This document shows, in pieces, positions 17,234 to 25,779 of a DNA stretch of 64,000 nt. Numbering within the stretch: the stretch's first letter is position 1; every line of letters begins with the position of its first letter. This stretch comes from Desulfolinea sp050305405 (GTDB taxonomy: Bacteria; Chloroflexota; Anaerolineae; Anaerolineales; Villigracilaceae): positions 1 to 64,000 of the forward strand of contig JBNLFG010000012.1 of the NCBI GenBank assembly GCA_050305405.1. Direction: 5' to 3'. The notes under the pieces were generated by a model that saw nothing but the letters and a program-made list of their open reading frames with translations, was not told where the DNA came from and made no database searches. A program made the translations under genes and the position numbers.

Positions 17234-18073
17234 TTAATTTCTTACGTTCCTAAAAATAGTCACCCCACCCCAAACCAGCCCAAAGAGCGCCGTACAAACC
17301 AGCACGATGGCAGAGCCCGAAGCAATGCTCCAATAATAGGAAATATACAGCCCAACCACACCCGAAATGGACGCAAAGACCGCCGCCAAGGCCATCATCA
17401 CGGGCAGACGTTTGGTGAGCAGATAGGCGGTCGCAGCGGGTGTGACGAGCATGGCAACCATCAGCGCAACACCAACCGCTTGGAGCGAGACCACGATCGT
17501 CACCGCGATCAAGATAAGCATCAGGAAGTCGAGTAGCCGGACTGGCAAACGCAAGGTCGCTGCAAAAATGGGATCGAAGGACAAGACCAGAAATTCTTTA
17601 TAAAAGACAAGGATAAGCAAAATAACGAGACCACCGAAGGCGCCGATCAACCAAAGATCACGATCAAGAACCGCGAGCACATCGCCAAAAAGGAAATGGG
17701 CCAGATCAACGGTATAACCGTCCACGGTAGAAATCAGCGCAATACCGAGCGCAAATGTCCCCGCAAAGATGATGCCGATGGCGGTATCTTCTTTAATTTT
17801 GGTGTTGCGACTGATCGTGCCGATGCCGAGCGCGCTCAAAATCGCAGCAACCAGCGCCCACCAAAAGAGCGGTTCACGCGCCCCCCCACCGACGAGATAA
17901 CCGACAGCAACGCCGGGCAAAATCGAATGCGCTAAAGCGTCGCCAAAAAACGCCATCCCGCGCAGGACAACGTATGTACCAACGACGGCGCTGACAATCC
18001 CCACGGCGACCGCGGCGATAAGTCCGCGTACCATGAAGGCGTATTGGAGGGGTTCGAGGAAAAAATCAAGCAT
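17234..18073 (-). CDS. znuB: Zinc/manganese-type ABC transporter permease
   Basis: Inner-membrane permease of the ABC-3 family that moves Zn2+ or Mn2+ delivered by the binding protein. The 279 residues form seven to nine hydrophobic helices; the GMAFFGDALAHSILPGVAVGY segment is the family's conserved cytoplasmic loop region and SLQAVGVALMVAMLVTPAATAYL is the typical helix 6. It is the last gene of the operon znuA-znuC-znuB. The ribosome binding site is weak. Zinc rather than manganese is suggested by the His-rich loop of the binding protein and the Fur/Zur box upstream of it. Confidence 0.93.
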   Translation of the reverse strand: MLDFFLEPLQYAFMVRGLIAAVAVGIVSAVVGTYVVLRGMAFFGDALAHSILPGVAVGYLVGGGAREPLFWWALVAAILSALGIGTISRNTKIKEDTAIGIIFAGTFALGIALISTVDGYTVDLAHFLFGDVLAVLDRDLWLIGAFGGLVILLILVFYKEFLVLSFDPIFAATLRLPVRLLDFLMLILIAVTIVVSLQAVGVALMVAMLVTPAATAYLLTKRLPVMMALAAVFASISGVVGLYISYYWSIASGSAIVLVCTALFGLVWGGVTIFRNVRN

Positions 18074-18076
18074 AAT

Positions 18077-18160
18077 TTCTAACCACGGAGTTCACAGAGC
18101 GCACAGAGAGATAAATCAGGGAGAGAAAAACTCCGTGGTCTCTGTGCTCTCTGTGGTTAT
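18077..18160. repeat. Inverted repeat with CACAGAG motif
   Basis: AACCACGGAGTTCACAGAG on the left is answered by CTCTGTGCTCTCTGTGGTTA on the right, with ACTCCGTGG inside. This is a common type of bacterial intergenic repeat. It occupies the gap between znuC and znuB and could form a long hairpin in the operon mRNA. Confidence 0.75.
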
Positions 18161-18163
18161 AGT

Positions 18164-19018
18164 TTAATGAGCGTGATCGTGCTCATCACCATCACAGCAA
18201 GTATCACCGAGGGCCAGCATCCCGTCTTCGGTAGGGAGCAGTTGTAGGGTCCCGCCGTAGGCGCGCATCAAGTTTTCGGAGCGCAAGGCCTCCTCAGCAG
18301 GCCCAATGGCAAGCAGATATTTATTGAGCAGCATCACTCTGTCGAAGCGTTCGGCTGCCATTTTCAGATCGTGGAGTGAGATCAGGACAGTCACACCATC
18401 CGCCTGGAGTTGGTCGAGAATAGAGAAAATCTCATCCTGTGAAGGGACATCAAGTCCCGTCATCGGTTCGTCCATCAGGATCAACTCCGCTTCCTGAGCA
18501 AGGGCGCGTGCAATAAACATACGCTGCTGCTGTCCGCCCGAAAGCTGATCGATCTGGCGTTTGGCAAGATGTCCCATGCTGACCACGTCGAGCGCCTTGT
18601 TGACGAGTTCCCAATCTCTGGGCTTCGGATTGCGGAACAAGCCCATCTGCCCGACGCGCCCCATCATGGCAACATCCGCAACGGTGACGGGGAAATTCCA
18701 GTCGACCTGCGTACGCTGCGGGACGTAGGCGATGCAGATATGCCCGTCAGGTTTATGCCCAAAGATCGACATCTGCCCAGATGTGGGTTGCTGTACCCCG
18801 GCAATCACCTTGATAAGCGTACTCTTGCCCGCCCCATTCGGACCAACCACGGCGATGCGCTCGCCTTGCGTTAATTCAAATGAAACATTTTCAAGCGCGC
18901 TGCCACTTTCATAGCGCATACTAATGCCATCGGCGCGCAAAATCGGCGCGTTGGGGTCGTGAGTATGTTCTTTGCTAAGGTGACGAGTGGTCTTTTTTAG
19001 TTCTTGAAAGATAGCCAT
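18164..19018 (-). CDS. znuC: Zinc/manganese-type ABC transporter ATP-binding protein
   Basis: ATPase subunit of the metal importer. Motifs in order: Walker A GPNGAGKST (about 60-68), Q-loop region VPQRTQVDWNFPVTV, signature LSGGQQQR, Walker B LILMDEP and the switch HD in SLHDLK. The C-terminus carries CCDGDEHDHAH, an extra metal-binding-looking tail not needed for ATPase activity. It lies between znuA and znuB. A stem-loop (19043-19085) in the 89-nt gap after znuA may lower expression of znuC-znuB relative to znuA. Confidence 0.94.
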   Translation of the reverse strand: MAIFQELKKTTRHLSKEHTHDPNAPILRADGISMRYESGSALENVSFELTQGERIAVVGPNGAGKSTLIKVIAGVQQPTSGQMSIFGHKPDGHICIAYVPQRTQVDWNFPVTVADVAMMGRVGQMGLFRNPKPRDWELVNKALDVVSMGHLAKRQIDQLSGGQQQRMFIARALAQEAELILMDEPMTGLDVPSQDEIFSILDQLQADGVTVLISLHDLKMAAERFDRVMLLNKYLLAIGPAEEALRSENLMRAYGGTLQLLPTEDGMLALGDTCCDGDEHDHAH

Positions 19019-19042
19019 AATTTATTTTTCTACAAAAACAGA

Positions 19043-19085
19043 AAGGGTCACAAAGAAGAGCGAAAAGCTTTCCTTAATGACCCTT
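19043..19085 (-). other. Intercistronic stem-loop between znuA and znuC
   Basis: AAGGGTCA (19043-19050) pairs with TGACCCTT (19078-19085), with a further short AGCTTTTCGCT hairpin in the loop region. No T-run follows on the minus strand, so it is better seen as an RNA-processing or stabilising structure than as a full terminator. Confidence 0.5.
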
Positions 19086-19107
19086 CGTAGAATTTGTCGT
19101 TAGGATT

Positions 19108-20070
19108 TTACTTCAGCGCTTCAACAAATACGGTTGTATTGTAACGCAGATAGTCCAAATATGTGGGGGCATCGCCATCAGCGGGGCTGAGCGAACCGGT
19201 GTAAAAGAAGACCAGTTCCACGCCCGTGTCTTCAGCAACGCGCTCCGCCAAGTTGGGGTTGACGGTATTGCCAACAAAGACGGCCTGCACACCAGTTGCA
19301 AGGATCGCATCTTCGATCGCAGCCAATTCCTGCGCAGAAGGTTGCGAGAGTGAGCTATACCCGGGGATGATCGCACCAGCCATTTCCAGCCCGTACTCTT
19401 CGATGTAGTAGCCAAGCAGTTGGTGGTCAGTAACGATCTTGCGATTTTCTTCAGGGATTTGGCCAATTTCATCTCTAATCCAGGCATCCACTTCTTCGAG
19501 CTCGGCGATGTAGGCGGCAGCATTGGCGGCGTAGCTTTCGGCGTTAGCGGAATCAACTTCGCTCAAGGCGGCTTCGACATTCGCAACCCAAACCATCACG
19601 TTATTGGGGTCTACCCAAGTGTGCGGATCACCAGCGGCATGGTCATGGTCGTGTTCTTCACCTTCAACGTGGTCTTCGTCTTCTTCATGCGCTTCTTCGG
19701 CGACAGCATTTGGATGCTCCAACAACGCAATCCCATCCGAGACTTCGACGATCTTATCGGTCGCATCGGCGCTTTCGAGCAGATGGTCGATAAAGGCTTC
19801 CAACCCTGCACCGTTCGCAAAGACGATGTCCGCATCGGCGACTTTGGCAATATCCTGCGGTGTCGGCTCGAAGCTGTGCGGGTCCGCGCCAACGGGCAGC
19901 AAAATCTCCACATTTACATATTCGCCACCAATATTCGAGACCACATCGGCAACAATGCTGGTCGTCGCGACCACATTTAATTTCCCATCATCCGCTGAAG
20001 GGGCACTCGCTGTGCCACAAGCAGCTAATAAACTGCTCAACAGCACAAATAAAAATATTTTTCTCTTCAC
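19108..20070 (-). CDS. znuA: Zinc ABC transporter substrate-binding lipoprotein
   Basis: Cluster A-I metal-binding protein, anchored by a lipobox (LSSLLAACGT). The 320 residues show the family's metal ligands in context: GADPHSFEPTPQD, then an Asp/Glu/His-rich loop (about 125-150, EEHDHDHAAGDPH) followed by HTWVDPNNV, and a late HQLLGYY segment. The charged His loop is typical of zinc-specific ZnuA proteins. The start is a GTG at 20070 with AAGGAG 8 nt upstream. A Fur/Zur-like box lies 18-36 nt upstream, so expression is probably repressed by zinc. Confidence 0.95.
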   Translation of the reverse strand: MKRKIFLFVLLSSLLAACGTASAPSADDGKLNVVATTSIVADVVSNIGGEYVNVEILLPVGADPHSFEPTPQDIAKVADADIVFANGAGLEAFIDHLLESADATDKIVEVSDGIALLEHPNAVAEEAHEEDEDHVEGEEHDHDHAAGDPHTWVDPNNVMVWVANVEAALSEVDSANAESYAANAAAYIAELEEVDAWIRDEIGQIPEENRKIVTDHQLLGYYIEEYGLEMAGAIIPGYSSLSQPSAQELAAIEDAILATGVQAVFVGNTVNPNLAERVAEDTGVELVFFYTGSLSPADGDAPTYLDYLRYNTTVFVEALK

Positions 20071-20087
20071 TGTAAAAACTCCTTATT

Positions 20088-20106
20088 GAAAATGGTTTTC
20101 ATTATC
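20088..20106 (-). promoter_or_regulatory. Fur/Zur-type operator upstream of znuA
   Basis: GATAATGAAAACCATTTTC on the minus strand agrees with the 19-bp consensus Fur box at 16 of 19 positions. It lies directly upstream of the znuA ribosome binding site, where a bound repressor would block transcription. Zur is the more likely regulator, because the operon codes for zinc uptake; the regulator gene is not in the window. Confidence 0.8.
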
Positions 20107-20215
20107 ATTTAGACGCATTCTACTTTTCAAAAAGAGCTTTGTCAAGAAAATCAAAGTTAGAGAAATATTAGAGAAACCAACTTTATTGCAAATGCATGTC
20201 CAAATCTGTGTTTTC

Positions 20216-20244
20216 TTGCCAAGCAACTCTAAAGCCCCTATAAT
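20216..20244 (+). promoter_or_regulatory. Sigma-70-type promoter, near-leaderless
   Basis: TTGCCA and TATAAT separated by 17 nt. The predicted start of transcription (near 20251) is only about 3 nt before the ATG of the DUF2085 gene at 20254, and no ribosome binding site precedes that ATG, so a leaderless mRNA is likely. Confidence 0.7.
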
Positions 20245-20253
20245 CAACCCCAT

Positions 20254-21081
20254 ATGCAAAACAAAGCCGTCCAACTCACGAAGTGGCTCGTCCCCATAGC
20301 AGCGTTAATCGCCATCGCTGCCTACATCTATTTCACCCCGCCCGGCTTACTGGGCAAGGCAGATGCGGTCGGCTACGCCGTCTGTCATCGCATCAGCGAG
20401 CGCTCCTTTCACGTCCACGAAAACCGCCAGCTCCCCATGTGCGCACGTGATACCGGCACCTTCACCAGCGCCTTCGTCAGTCTGATCTATCTCAGCATCA
20501 TCGGCAGCAAACGCGGCGGCATGCCCGCCAAAAAGATCGCCGCAGTCCTGATCGCCCTCTTTCTGATTTGGGGCTTCGACGGCGCAAACTCGTACCTTTA
20601 TCTCATCAAGCAAACCTACCCCGGTGCGCTGCCGCAGATACCGAATCTCTATATTCCCAACAACACCCTGCGTCTCCTGACAGGCAGCGGAATGGGGATG
20701 GGCATGGCAGCCGCGCTCTTTGCCGCCTTCAATCAGACCACCTGGAAAGAACTGGATATGCGCCCCGCGCTCGGGACATGGCGCGACCTCGGCTTGCTTG
20801 CTGCCATTATCTTGGTCATCGATCTCCTGATTTTAAGCGAATCACTGCTCGTCCTCTACCCGGTTGCCTACATCAGCGTTTTCGGTGTTCTAACACTCCT
20901 GACCGTTATCTTCAGCGTCGTCTGGATGATGATCATGAAACAAGACAGCTCCTTCACATCTGCGAAGGAATTGTGGATCGCCTTACTGGCAGGCTTCACC
21001 CTCGCCCTGATTATGATCCTGGGCATTGACCTGCTCCGTTTCGGCTTTACCGGCACCTGGGGTGCCTTCCCAATGGGATAG
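20254..21081 (+). CDS. DUF2085 membrane protein
   Basis: A 275-residue integral membrane protein with about seven hydrophobic segments. The DUF2085 hallmark is visible as AVCHRISERSFHV followed by LPMCARDTG: two Cys and a His that could bind a metal or a cofactor. The family's function is not known. Transcription probably starts at a TTGCCA-N17-TATAAT promoter so close that the mRNA is leaderless. Two small membrane protein genes follow on the same strand. Confidence 0.85.
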   Translation: MQNKAVQLTKWLVPIAALIAIAAYIYFTPPGLLGKADAVGYAVCHRISERSFHVHENRQLPMCARDTGTFTSAFVSLIYLSIIGSKRGGMPAKKIAAVLIALFLIWGFDGANSYLYLIKQTYPGALPQIPNLYIPNNTLRLLTGSGMGMGMAAALFAAFNQTTWKELDMRPALGTWRDLGLLAAIILVIDLLILSESLLVLYPVAYISVFGVLTLLTVIFSVVWMMIMKQDSSFTSAKELWIALLAGFTLALIMILGIDLLRFGFTGTWGAFPMG

Positions 21082-21141
21082 AAAAAAGACCACAAAAGTC
21101 TTTGAGACTTTTATGATCTGACTGCGTAAAAGGATATTAAG

Positions 21142-21711
21142 ATGGAACTACTCACCGGCATTTTCTCTGCTTTCGGGCTTTCAGCCAGCGCAGGACTGAA
21201 CGCATACATCCCCCTGCTCGCTGTTTCACTGCTGGCAAGATTCACCGACCTGATCGAACTCCAATCCCCGTGGGATACGCTGACTTCATGGTGGGTAATC
21301 GGCTTACTTGTCGTACTCGGCACAATCGAATTCTTCGCCGATAAAATCCCTGCTGTCAATCATATTAACGACATCATCCAAACCTTTGTACGTCCGGCGG
21401 CTGGGGCAATTGTCTTTGCGGCAAGTGCAAATGTGGTTACAGAGATGAATCCGATTCTCTCTCTCATATCCGGTTTACTCGTCGCGGGTGGCGTGCACAC
21501 TGTCAAGGCAGCTGCCGTGCGTCCAGCCATATCCGCAACTACGGGTGGGTTAGGTCACGCACCCGTCAGCGTTGCTGAAGATGTTGTTTCCACTTTCCTG
21601 TCGATTCTCGCCATCATCCTACCGATCATCGTCGGTATTATTTTAGTCTTATTTACCACCACACTTATCTGGTGGCTTTGGCGACGTTCAAACGCCAAAT
21701 CAAACGCCTAA
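21142..21711 (+). CDS. DUF4126 membrane protein
   Basis: A 189-residue membrane protein with five or so hydrophobic segments. The opening FSAFGLSASAGLNAYIPLLAVSLL and the later FFADKIPAVNHINDIIQTFVRPAAGA pattern identify the DUF4126 family, whose role is unknown. AAGGATATTAAG precedes the ATG. It lies 60 nt after the DUF2085 gene and 28 nt before a 54-codon ORF, probably as one transcription unit. Confidence 0.85.
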   Translation: MELLTGIFSAFGLSASAGLNAYIPLLAVSLLARFTDLIELQSPWDTLTSWWVIGLLVVLGTIEFFADKIPAVNHINDIIQTFVRPAAGAIVFAASANVVTEMNPILSLISGLLVAGGVHTVKAAAVRPAISATTGGLGHAPVSVAEDVVSTFLSILAIILPIIVGIILVLFTTTLIWWLWRRSNAKSNA

Positions 21712-21739
21712 TTGATCTTATCTACAAAAGGAGAAAAGA

Positions 21740-21904
21740 ATGAATGACAATTTAGTTCCCCCCCTCGAAGAGGAAAAGAAGAAACCCAATACTTGGCTCA
21801 TCGTTGGTATCGTTGCGATTGTGCTCTGTTGTTGTGTGGTCGTAGCCGGTTTCGCCGCCTGGACCTATGGCGACACCGTCATGCACGCGCTCGGCGTTTA
21901 CTAA
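21740..21904 (+). CDS. Small single-span membrane protein (54 aa)
   Basis: An unlisted short gene: ATG at 21740 preceded by AAAGGAGAAAAGA, stop TAA at 21902-21904, followed directly by a terminator. The product has a charged N-terminus (PPLEEEKKKPN), one transmembrane helix with a CCC triplet (WLIVGIVAIVLCCCVVVAGF) and a short tail. The good ribosome binding site, codon use and terminator placement support a real gene. Such triple-Cys single-span proteins occur often in Chloroflexota genomes, function unknown. Confidence 0.75.
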   Translation: MNDNLVPPLEEEKKKPNTWLIVGIVAIVLCCCVVVAGFAAWTYGDTVMHALGVY

Positions 21905-21916
21905 GCCAAAAGAAAA

Positions 21917-21940
21917 GGCTCCCGGTTGGGAGCCTTTTTC
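21917..21940. terminator. Terminator after the small membrane protein gene
   Basis: GGCTCCC / GGGAGCC stem with a 4-nt loop, then TTTTT. An A-run on the left lets it act for the converging hemolysin III gene too. Confidence 0.92.
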
Positions 21941-21942
21941 AT

Positions 21943-22611
21943 TTAAGCCACCTGTAGCGGCAAAACGTAAAAATAGATACCAATAAAATGCGCCGCACTG
22001 CCCGCCATCACGCACAGATGCCAAGCGAGATGAATAAACTTGACCGTTTTGATCTTGTAAAAGATAGTCCCGCCAATATAAAAAACACCGCCCAAAACCA
22101 CCCATAGGAAGCCTGAGAACGAAACGGCATCAATGACCTGACGGGTGGCAAAAAAGACGATACTGCCCATCACAATATAAGCGATGATAAAAAAGAGACT
22201 GACACCCTGATTAAACTTGATCGGCTTGAAGATTTTGATCAGAATCCCGATCAGCGCAAAACCCCATTCCACCCCAAAGATGACCCATCCAAGCGTGCCG
22301 TGCAAAGCAATTAACGCCAACGGCGTATAGGTGCCAGCAATCAAAATATAAATTGCGATTTGGTCAAAGGTAAAGAAGAATTCCTTTGCCTTGCCCGCCG
22401 GAAGCCAATGATTGAACATAGACGAGAGATACAAAACCACCAGCGCGCTGCCATAGACAATCGAGGCCGCCAAATGCCAGCCGCTGCCATCCCGCACCGA
22501 ATACGCGATCATCAAAACCAGCCCGACCAACCCCAACACCGCACCGACAAGATGAGAGACCGCATTCGCCAACTCTTCACCCTTTGTAAAACGCTGATTA
22601 AGGGTTGCCAT
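21943..22611 (-). CDS. Hemolysin III / PAQR family membrane protein
   Basis: A 222-residue protein with seven transmembrane helices. Family landmarks: GEELANAVSHLVGAVLG at the N-terminus with a Ser-His pair, the FDQIAIYILIAGTYTP motif, and the C-terminal AWHLCVMAGSAAHFIGIYFYVLP with His residues; these form the zinc site shared with PAQR receptors and ceramidases. The start overlaps the 3' end of thiQ by 14 nt, so it is the last gene of that operon. Its activity in bacteria is unsettled. Confidence 0.92.
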   Translation of the reverse strand: MATLNQRFTKGEELANAVSHLVGAVLGLVGLVLMIAYSVRDGSGWHLAASIVYGSALVVLYLSSMFNHWLPAGKAKEFFFTFDQIAIYILIAGTYTPLALIALHGTLGWVIFGVEWGFALIGILIKIFKPIKFNQGVSLFFIIAYIVMGSIVFFATRQVIDAVSFSGFLWVVLGGVFYIGGTIFYKIKTVKFIHLAWHLCVMAGSAAHFIGIYFYVLPLQVA

Positions 22612-23389
22612 TCTTTACTCCCAAAAACTCCGCCACCCACGCCGAGGCGGGATGCTCATATATCTCTTCCGGGCTACCACTTTGCACAATCTCGCCATCA
22701 TTGAGCAGGATCACACGCTGCGCCAACGCAAAGGCTTCTGCCTGATCGTGCGTCACATAGATCGCAGGCACGCCGCTCTCTCGCAATATCTCACGAATTT
22801 CAACGATCAGATATTCACGCAAGCGACGGTCGAGGGCACCAAGCGGCTCATCGAACATCAATAATCTGGGACGTGGCGCAAGCGCCCGAGCGAGCGCGAC
22901 CCGCTGTTGCTCGCCGCCAGAGAGATCGGTGACTCGGCGAGAATCAAATCCCGTTAGATGCACCTGTTTGAGCACTTCCGTTACCCGCTGCTGAATCTCG
23001 TCGTCGCTGGCTTTCGATATGAATGGCAAAAAACGCGCCATTCTACTCAATCTGCGCTTGGCGATGACTGAGCGCGAAGCAGTCGAAGCCATTTTCAACC
23101 CAAAAGCAACGTTCTCAAAGACACTCAGATGTGGGAAAAGCGCATAATCCTGAAAAATCAAACCGAAGTTGCGTTGATGGGATGGCGTTTCCGCAAGGCT
23201 CTCCCCATTCCAATATACATCACCTGGTTCAGCGTGCTCCAAACCAGAGATAATGCGTAGCAACGTAGACTTCCCGCTGCCCGAGGGGCCAAGCAAACAG
23301 AGCGTCTCGCCGTGAGCAACGTCGAAGGAGATGCCTTTGAGCAAAGGTTTCTCCTCGTAGGATTTGTGGATGTTCTTGAGTCTTAGCAT
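22598..23389 (-). CDS. thiQ: ABC transporter ATPase, thiamine importer subunit
   Basis: 263-residue ATPase with Walker A GPSGSGKST, signature LSGGEQQR, Walker B LLMFDEP and the switch His in YVTHDQAEA. It would power the thiB/thiP importer encoded 3.8 kb upstream on the same strand. thiP and thiQ are normally adjacent; here four unrelated genes separate them, and degraded copies of this gene's first 15-22 codons occur at 24427-24468 and 26682-26746. An internal insert of about 30 residues (SRSVIAKRRLSRMARFLPF region) enlarges the helical domain. If the operon mRNA no longer reaches it, it may depend on a promoter in the cargo. Confidence 0.88.
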   Translation of the reverse strand: MLRLKNIHKSYEEKPLLKGISFDVAHGETLCLLGPSGSGKSTLLRIISGLEHAEPGDVYWNGESLAETPSHQRNFGLIFQDYALFPHLSVFENVAFGLKMASTASRSVIAKRRLSRMARFLPFISKASDDEIQQRVTEVLKQVHLTGFDSRRVTDLSGGEQQRVALARALAPRPRLLMFDEPLGALDRRLREYLIVEIREILRESGVPAIYVTHDQAEAFALAQRVILLNDGEIVQSGSPEEIYEHPASAWVAEFLGVKNGNP

Positions 23390-23395
23390 GAATTG

Positions 23396-24394
23396 TCAGT
23401 CGTTCAAAAGGTCTTGTATCTTCTGCCTAATGCCTATTTCTCCATCCGTCCGATTGGACAATACGCTGATGGTCAGCGATGAGCTTGGGTAATGATGAGA
23501 GGTAAAACCCACACCGGCATCACTGCCAACGATAAAATAGCAACTATTGTCCAAATATTTGTATATACCACAACCATAGCCAACGTTCTCGTTAAAAGAG
23601 TGGTAGGTACCAAGAAATTTGTTGGTAAGCTCTTTATTCAATATCTCAAAAGACATGTAGCGAGTCCAAAAAGACTGCATATCAATAGCGGTTGTGTACA
23701 TGCCACCATCACCGGCTCCGCGAATGGGCAGATTGAAGATATTCGTTTTTTGGCTGTCTTTTTGATAGCCATTCGCTGTATTTGCAGGCAGGTCGTTGGT
23801 CGCAAAGAAACCGGAATTGAGCATGCCTGCGGGCTTCAAAACTTCATCGTGAATAAAATCTCGATAAGTCATTTTCGTAATAAGTTCTATCAAGATTCCG
23901 AGAAAAACAAACCCACCATTTGAGTAAGAAAATCTGGCGTTTGGCGCAAACTTCATTTTTTGATCGGTGAATAAGGGCAGATAGTCTGATGGCGTATGCA
24001 GGTTGTACCAAGGGATATCAACACAGAAATTATCAAAATCTTCAATAATTTCTTCGTCGAAATAATCGAAAATACCTGATGTATGCGTGAGCAAATTTAA
24101 TATGGTCGCATTTGGGTCAATAAATGAGCTGAATGAAGCGTCTATTTCAGAGACTTTCGTATCCAGAGCTAATTCACCCTGTGCAATTAATACACCAATA
24201 CCCAGGGCTGTAAACAATTTTGTTCCCGAGGCAATCCCAAACTTTGTGTCAACCTGATTTGGGATTGCATTTGGAATATCTCGATAGCCAAATACCTCTT
24301 GAAAAAGAGTTTCAGCACCCTTGGTGACAGAAACAACGCCAGAAAAATCCCGGTTCTTTAAATACGTATCTAGTTTTTCGTTTAAAAGCTTCAT
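23396..24394 (-). CDS. Serine hydrolase, class C beta-lactamase family
   Basis: A 332-residue cytosolic protein (no signal peptide) of the beta-lactamase / penicillin-binding-protein-like family. Catalytic motifs: SGTK (S-x-x-K) and YSN; the third motif is GSDAGVGF, in place of KTG/HxG. Such proteins act as esterases or D-aminopeptidases as often as lactamases. The gene is AT-rich and has been placed between thiQ (stop 6 nt upstream of the thiQ start) and a truncated thiQ start. TGAGGAG precedes its ATG. It is one of four cargo genes that split the thiamine operon. Confidence 0.9.
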   Translation of the reverse strand: MKLLNEKLDTYLKNRDFSGVVSVTKGAETLFQEVFGYRDIPNAIPNQVDTKFGIASGTKLFTALGIGVLIAQGELALDTKVSEIDASFSSFIDPNATILNLLTHTSGIFDYFDEEIIEDFDNFCVDIPWYNLHTPSDYLPLFTDQKMKFAPNARFSYSNGGFVFLGILIELITKMTYRDFIHDEVLKPAGMLNSGFFATNDLPANTANGYQKDSQKTNIFNLPIRGAGDGGMYTTAIDMQSFWTRYMSFEILNKELTNKFLGTYHSFNENVGYGCGIYKYLDNSCYFIVGSDAGVGFTSHHYPSSSLTISVLSNRTDGEIGIRQKIQDLLND

Positions 24395-24426
24395 GGTGAT
24401 CTCCTCAGTTCATATGGGGGGATTCT

Positions 24427-24468
24427 TTAGACTTGTGGATGTTGTTTAAAGTTAGCATTTGTCGTTGG
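24427..24468 (-). pseudogene. Remnant of thiQ 5' end (copy 2)
   Basis: Read on minus from 24458, it encodes MLTLNNIHKS, against MLRLKNIHKS at the start of intact thiQ, then loses homology. DNA similarity extends a few bases past the start codon (TTAGCAT). It is 30 nt upstream of the serine hydrolase gene. Confidence 0.8.
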
Positions 24469-24524
24469 AAAAGAGCCTTCAAAGGAAGGCCCTTTCCATA
24501 ACAGGCCGCATAATATTAGTCAAG

Positions 24525-25400
24525 CTAGTCCTTCTTGATTATAGGTATCCACCATCGAACACCCATTTCTTTCAATGATCTGAAAACTACTGGAAAATAT
24601 GCTGCGATATCTGGTTTCGTCTCATCTCGTTCATAGCCTGTAGATGAAAACCACCCACCATAAATATATTTATTCACCTTCATAGAGGTTTGGTAAGTAC
24701 AATTGAATTCAGCATAGGTCGCAGCAGGGATCTGGAAAATTTCAAACTGTTTAGAATCCCTTTCTGTCATTTTTTCCACGCCAAGAATATCCACAAATGA
24801 ATCACGAGAGCCATTCTCAGGTAGATATACAGACATTAATGGTGATCCGGCTACAGGGCCACACTTACCCTGCGTCAATTTCCAAAGCGCCAGATATTCT
24901 TCTGTACTGACATATTCCTTCCAAAGTTTCGACCCATTCTTAAGAAATTCATCATAATTAAACTTTTTACTTCTTCCAACAATTTCAAAAGCTGGTCGCT
25001 CGATTATCTTGTAGTCCATATTACTGCCTCCTTTTATTTCAACATGAACAGAAACTCGCTGATATGCAGACAAATTTGCTCCCGAGGTGCGCGCTTCCCG
25101 AGGATTAATGCCATGCATATTTCGGAATGCTCGTGTAAAAGCATTCGGCGATTCGTAACCGTACTTTAGGGCAATATCGGTTACTTTTGTTGTTCCAGTT
25201 GCAAGTTCAGTTGCCGCGACAGTTAGTCTACGCCGTCTTATATATTCAGTAGGCGTTATCCCAACAATAGCGAAGAACATGCGCTGGAAATGAAATGGGG
25301 AGAAGCAAGCTCTTTTGGCTACTTCATTGATATTTACTTCACCGTCAAGGTTCTTCTCAATATACTCAATAGCCGAGTTTATTCTAGCAGACCAGTCCAT
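24525..25400 (-). CDS. AraC-family regulator with GyrI-like effector domain
   Basis: A 291-residue two-domain regulator. Residues about 8-105 form the AraC double helix-turn-helix (ACFSPFHFQRMFFAIVGITPTEYIRRRRL and ATGTTKVTDIALKYGYESPNAFTRAF). Residues about 130-290 are a GyrI/SOUL-like effector-binding domain, beginning DYKIIERPAFEIVGRS. This is the architecture of Rob/SoxS-like multidrug sensors. AT-rich, with no obvious target next to it. It is cargo in the split thiamine operon, between a thiP remnant and a thiQ remnant. A GCCTTC/GAAGGC hairpin at 24474-24492 may end its transcript. Confidence 0.92.
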   Translation of the reverse strand: MDWSARINSAIEYIEKNLDGEVNINEVAKRACFSPFHFQRMFFAIVGITPTEYIRRRRLTVAATELATGTTKVTDIALKYGYESPNAFTRAFRNMHGINPREARTSGANLSAYQRVSVHVEIKGGSNMDYKIIERPAFEIVGRSKKFNYDEFLKNGSKLWKEYVSTEEYLALWKLTQGKCGPVAGSPLMSVYLPENGSRDSFVDILGVEKMTERDSKQFEIFQIPAATYAEFNCTYQTSMKVNKYIYGGWFSSTGYERDETKPDIAAYFPVVFRSLKEMGVRWWIPIIKKD

Positions 25401-25580
25401 ATTTCCGCTTCTCCTTAGAATGAGCGTAATATAGCAAATTCATCTGATGTTGTCTCACCTTTTCTTGCTATCTGGTGTGTGGCAGATCGTTTTCAACTAC
25501 CAACATGGTATTTTCTTGCATACAAAAACATTTCACGATTTTACCCCACCTTATTTCACGCTTTACACGCAAAACTACCG

Positions 25581-25742
25581 CTACCACTCCCCCATTCCCG
25601 GCAAGCTTAACTTCTTTCAAACCGCCGGGCTGAGAGAGAAATCTGTATATCGCCATCGGGATGGTCGGGTATGCCGGGCACGCCAAAAGGGAGGTCGCTC
25701 CGAATTCGTCCAATGAAACGGTAAAGGCAAAGGTCGCCGTAT
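25581..25742 (-). pseudogene. Remnant of thiP 3' end
   Basis: On minus it reads ...DEFGATSLLACPAYPTIP, then MAIYRFLSQPGGL, close to EFGATSLLARPEYPTIP...AIYRFLSQPGGL of intact thiP. About 60 nt after GGL are deleted, and the last codons are out of frame, yet the DNA match resumes (KLAGNGG against KLRLPGTGEW) and reaches the stop codon region. It is a diverged, broken second copy of the last 80 codons of thiP. Confidence 0.88.
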
Positions 25743-25779
25743 CCCCTCCGGCACAAGCGCACTTTTCCGTTCCAGATTA

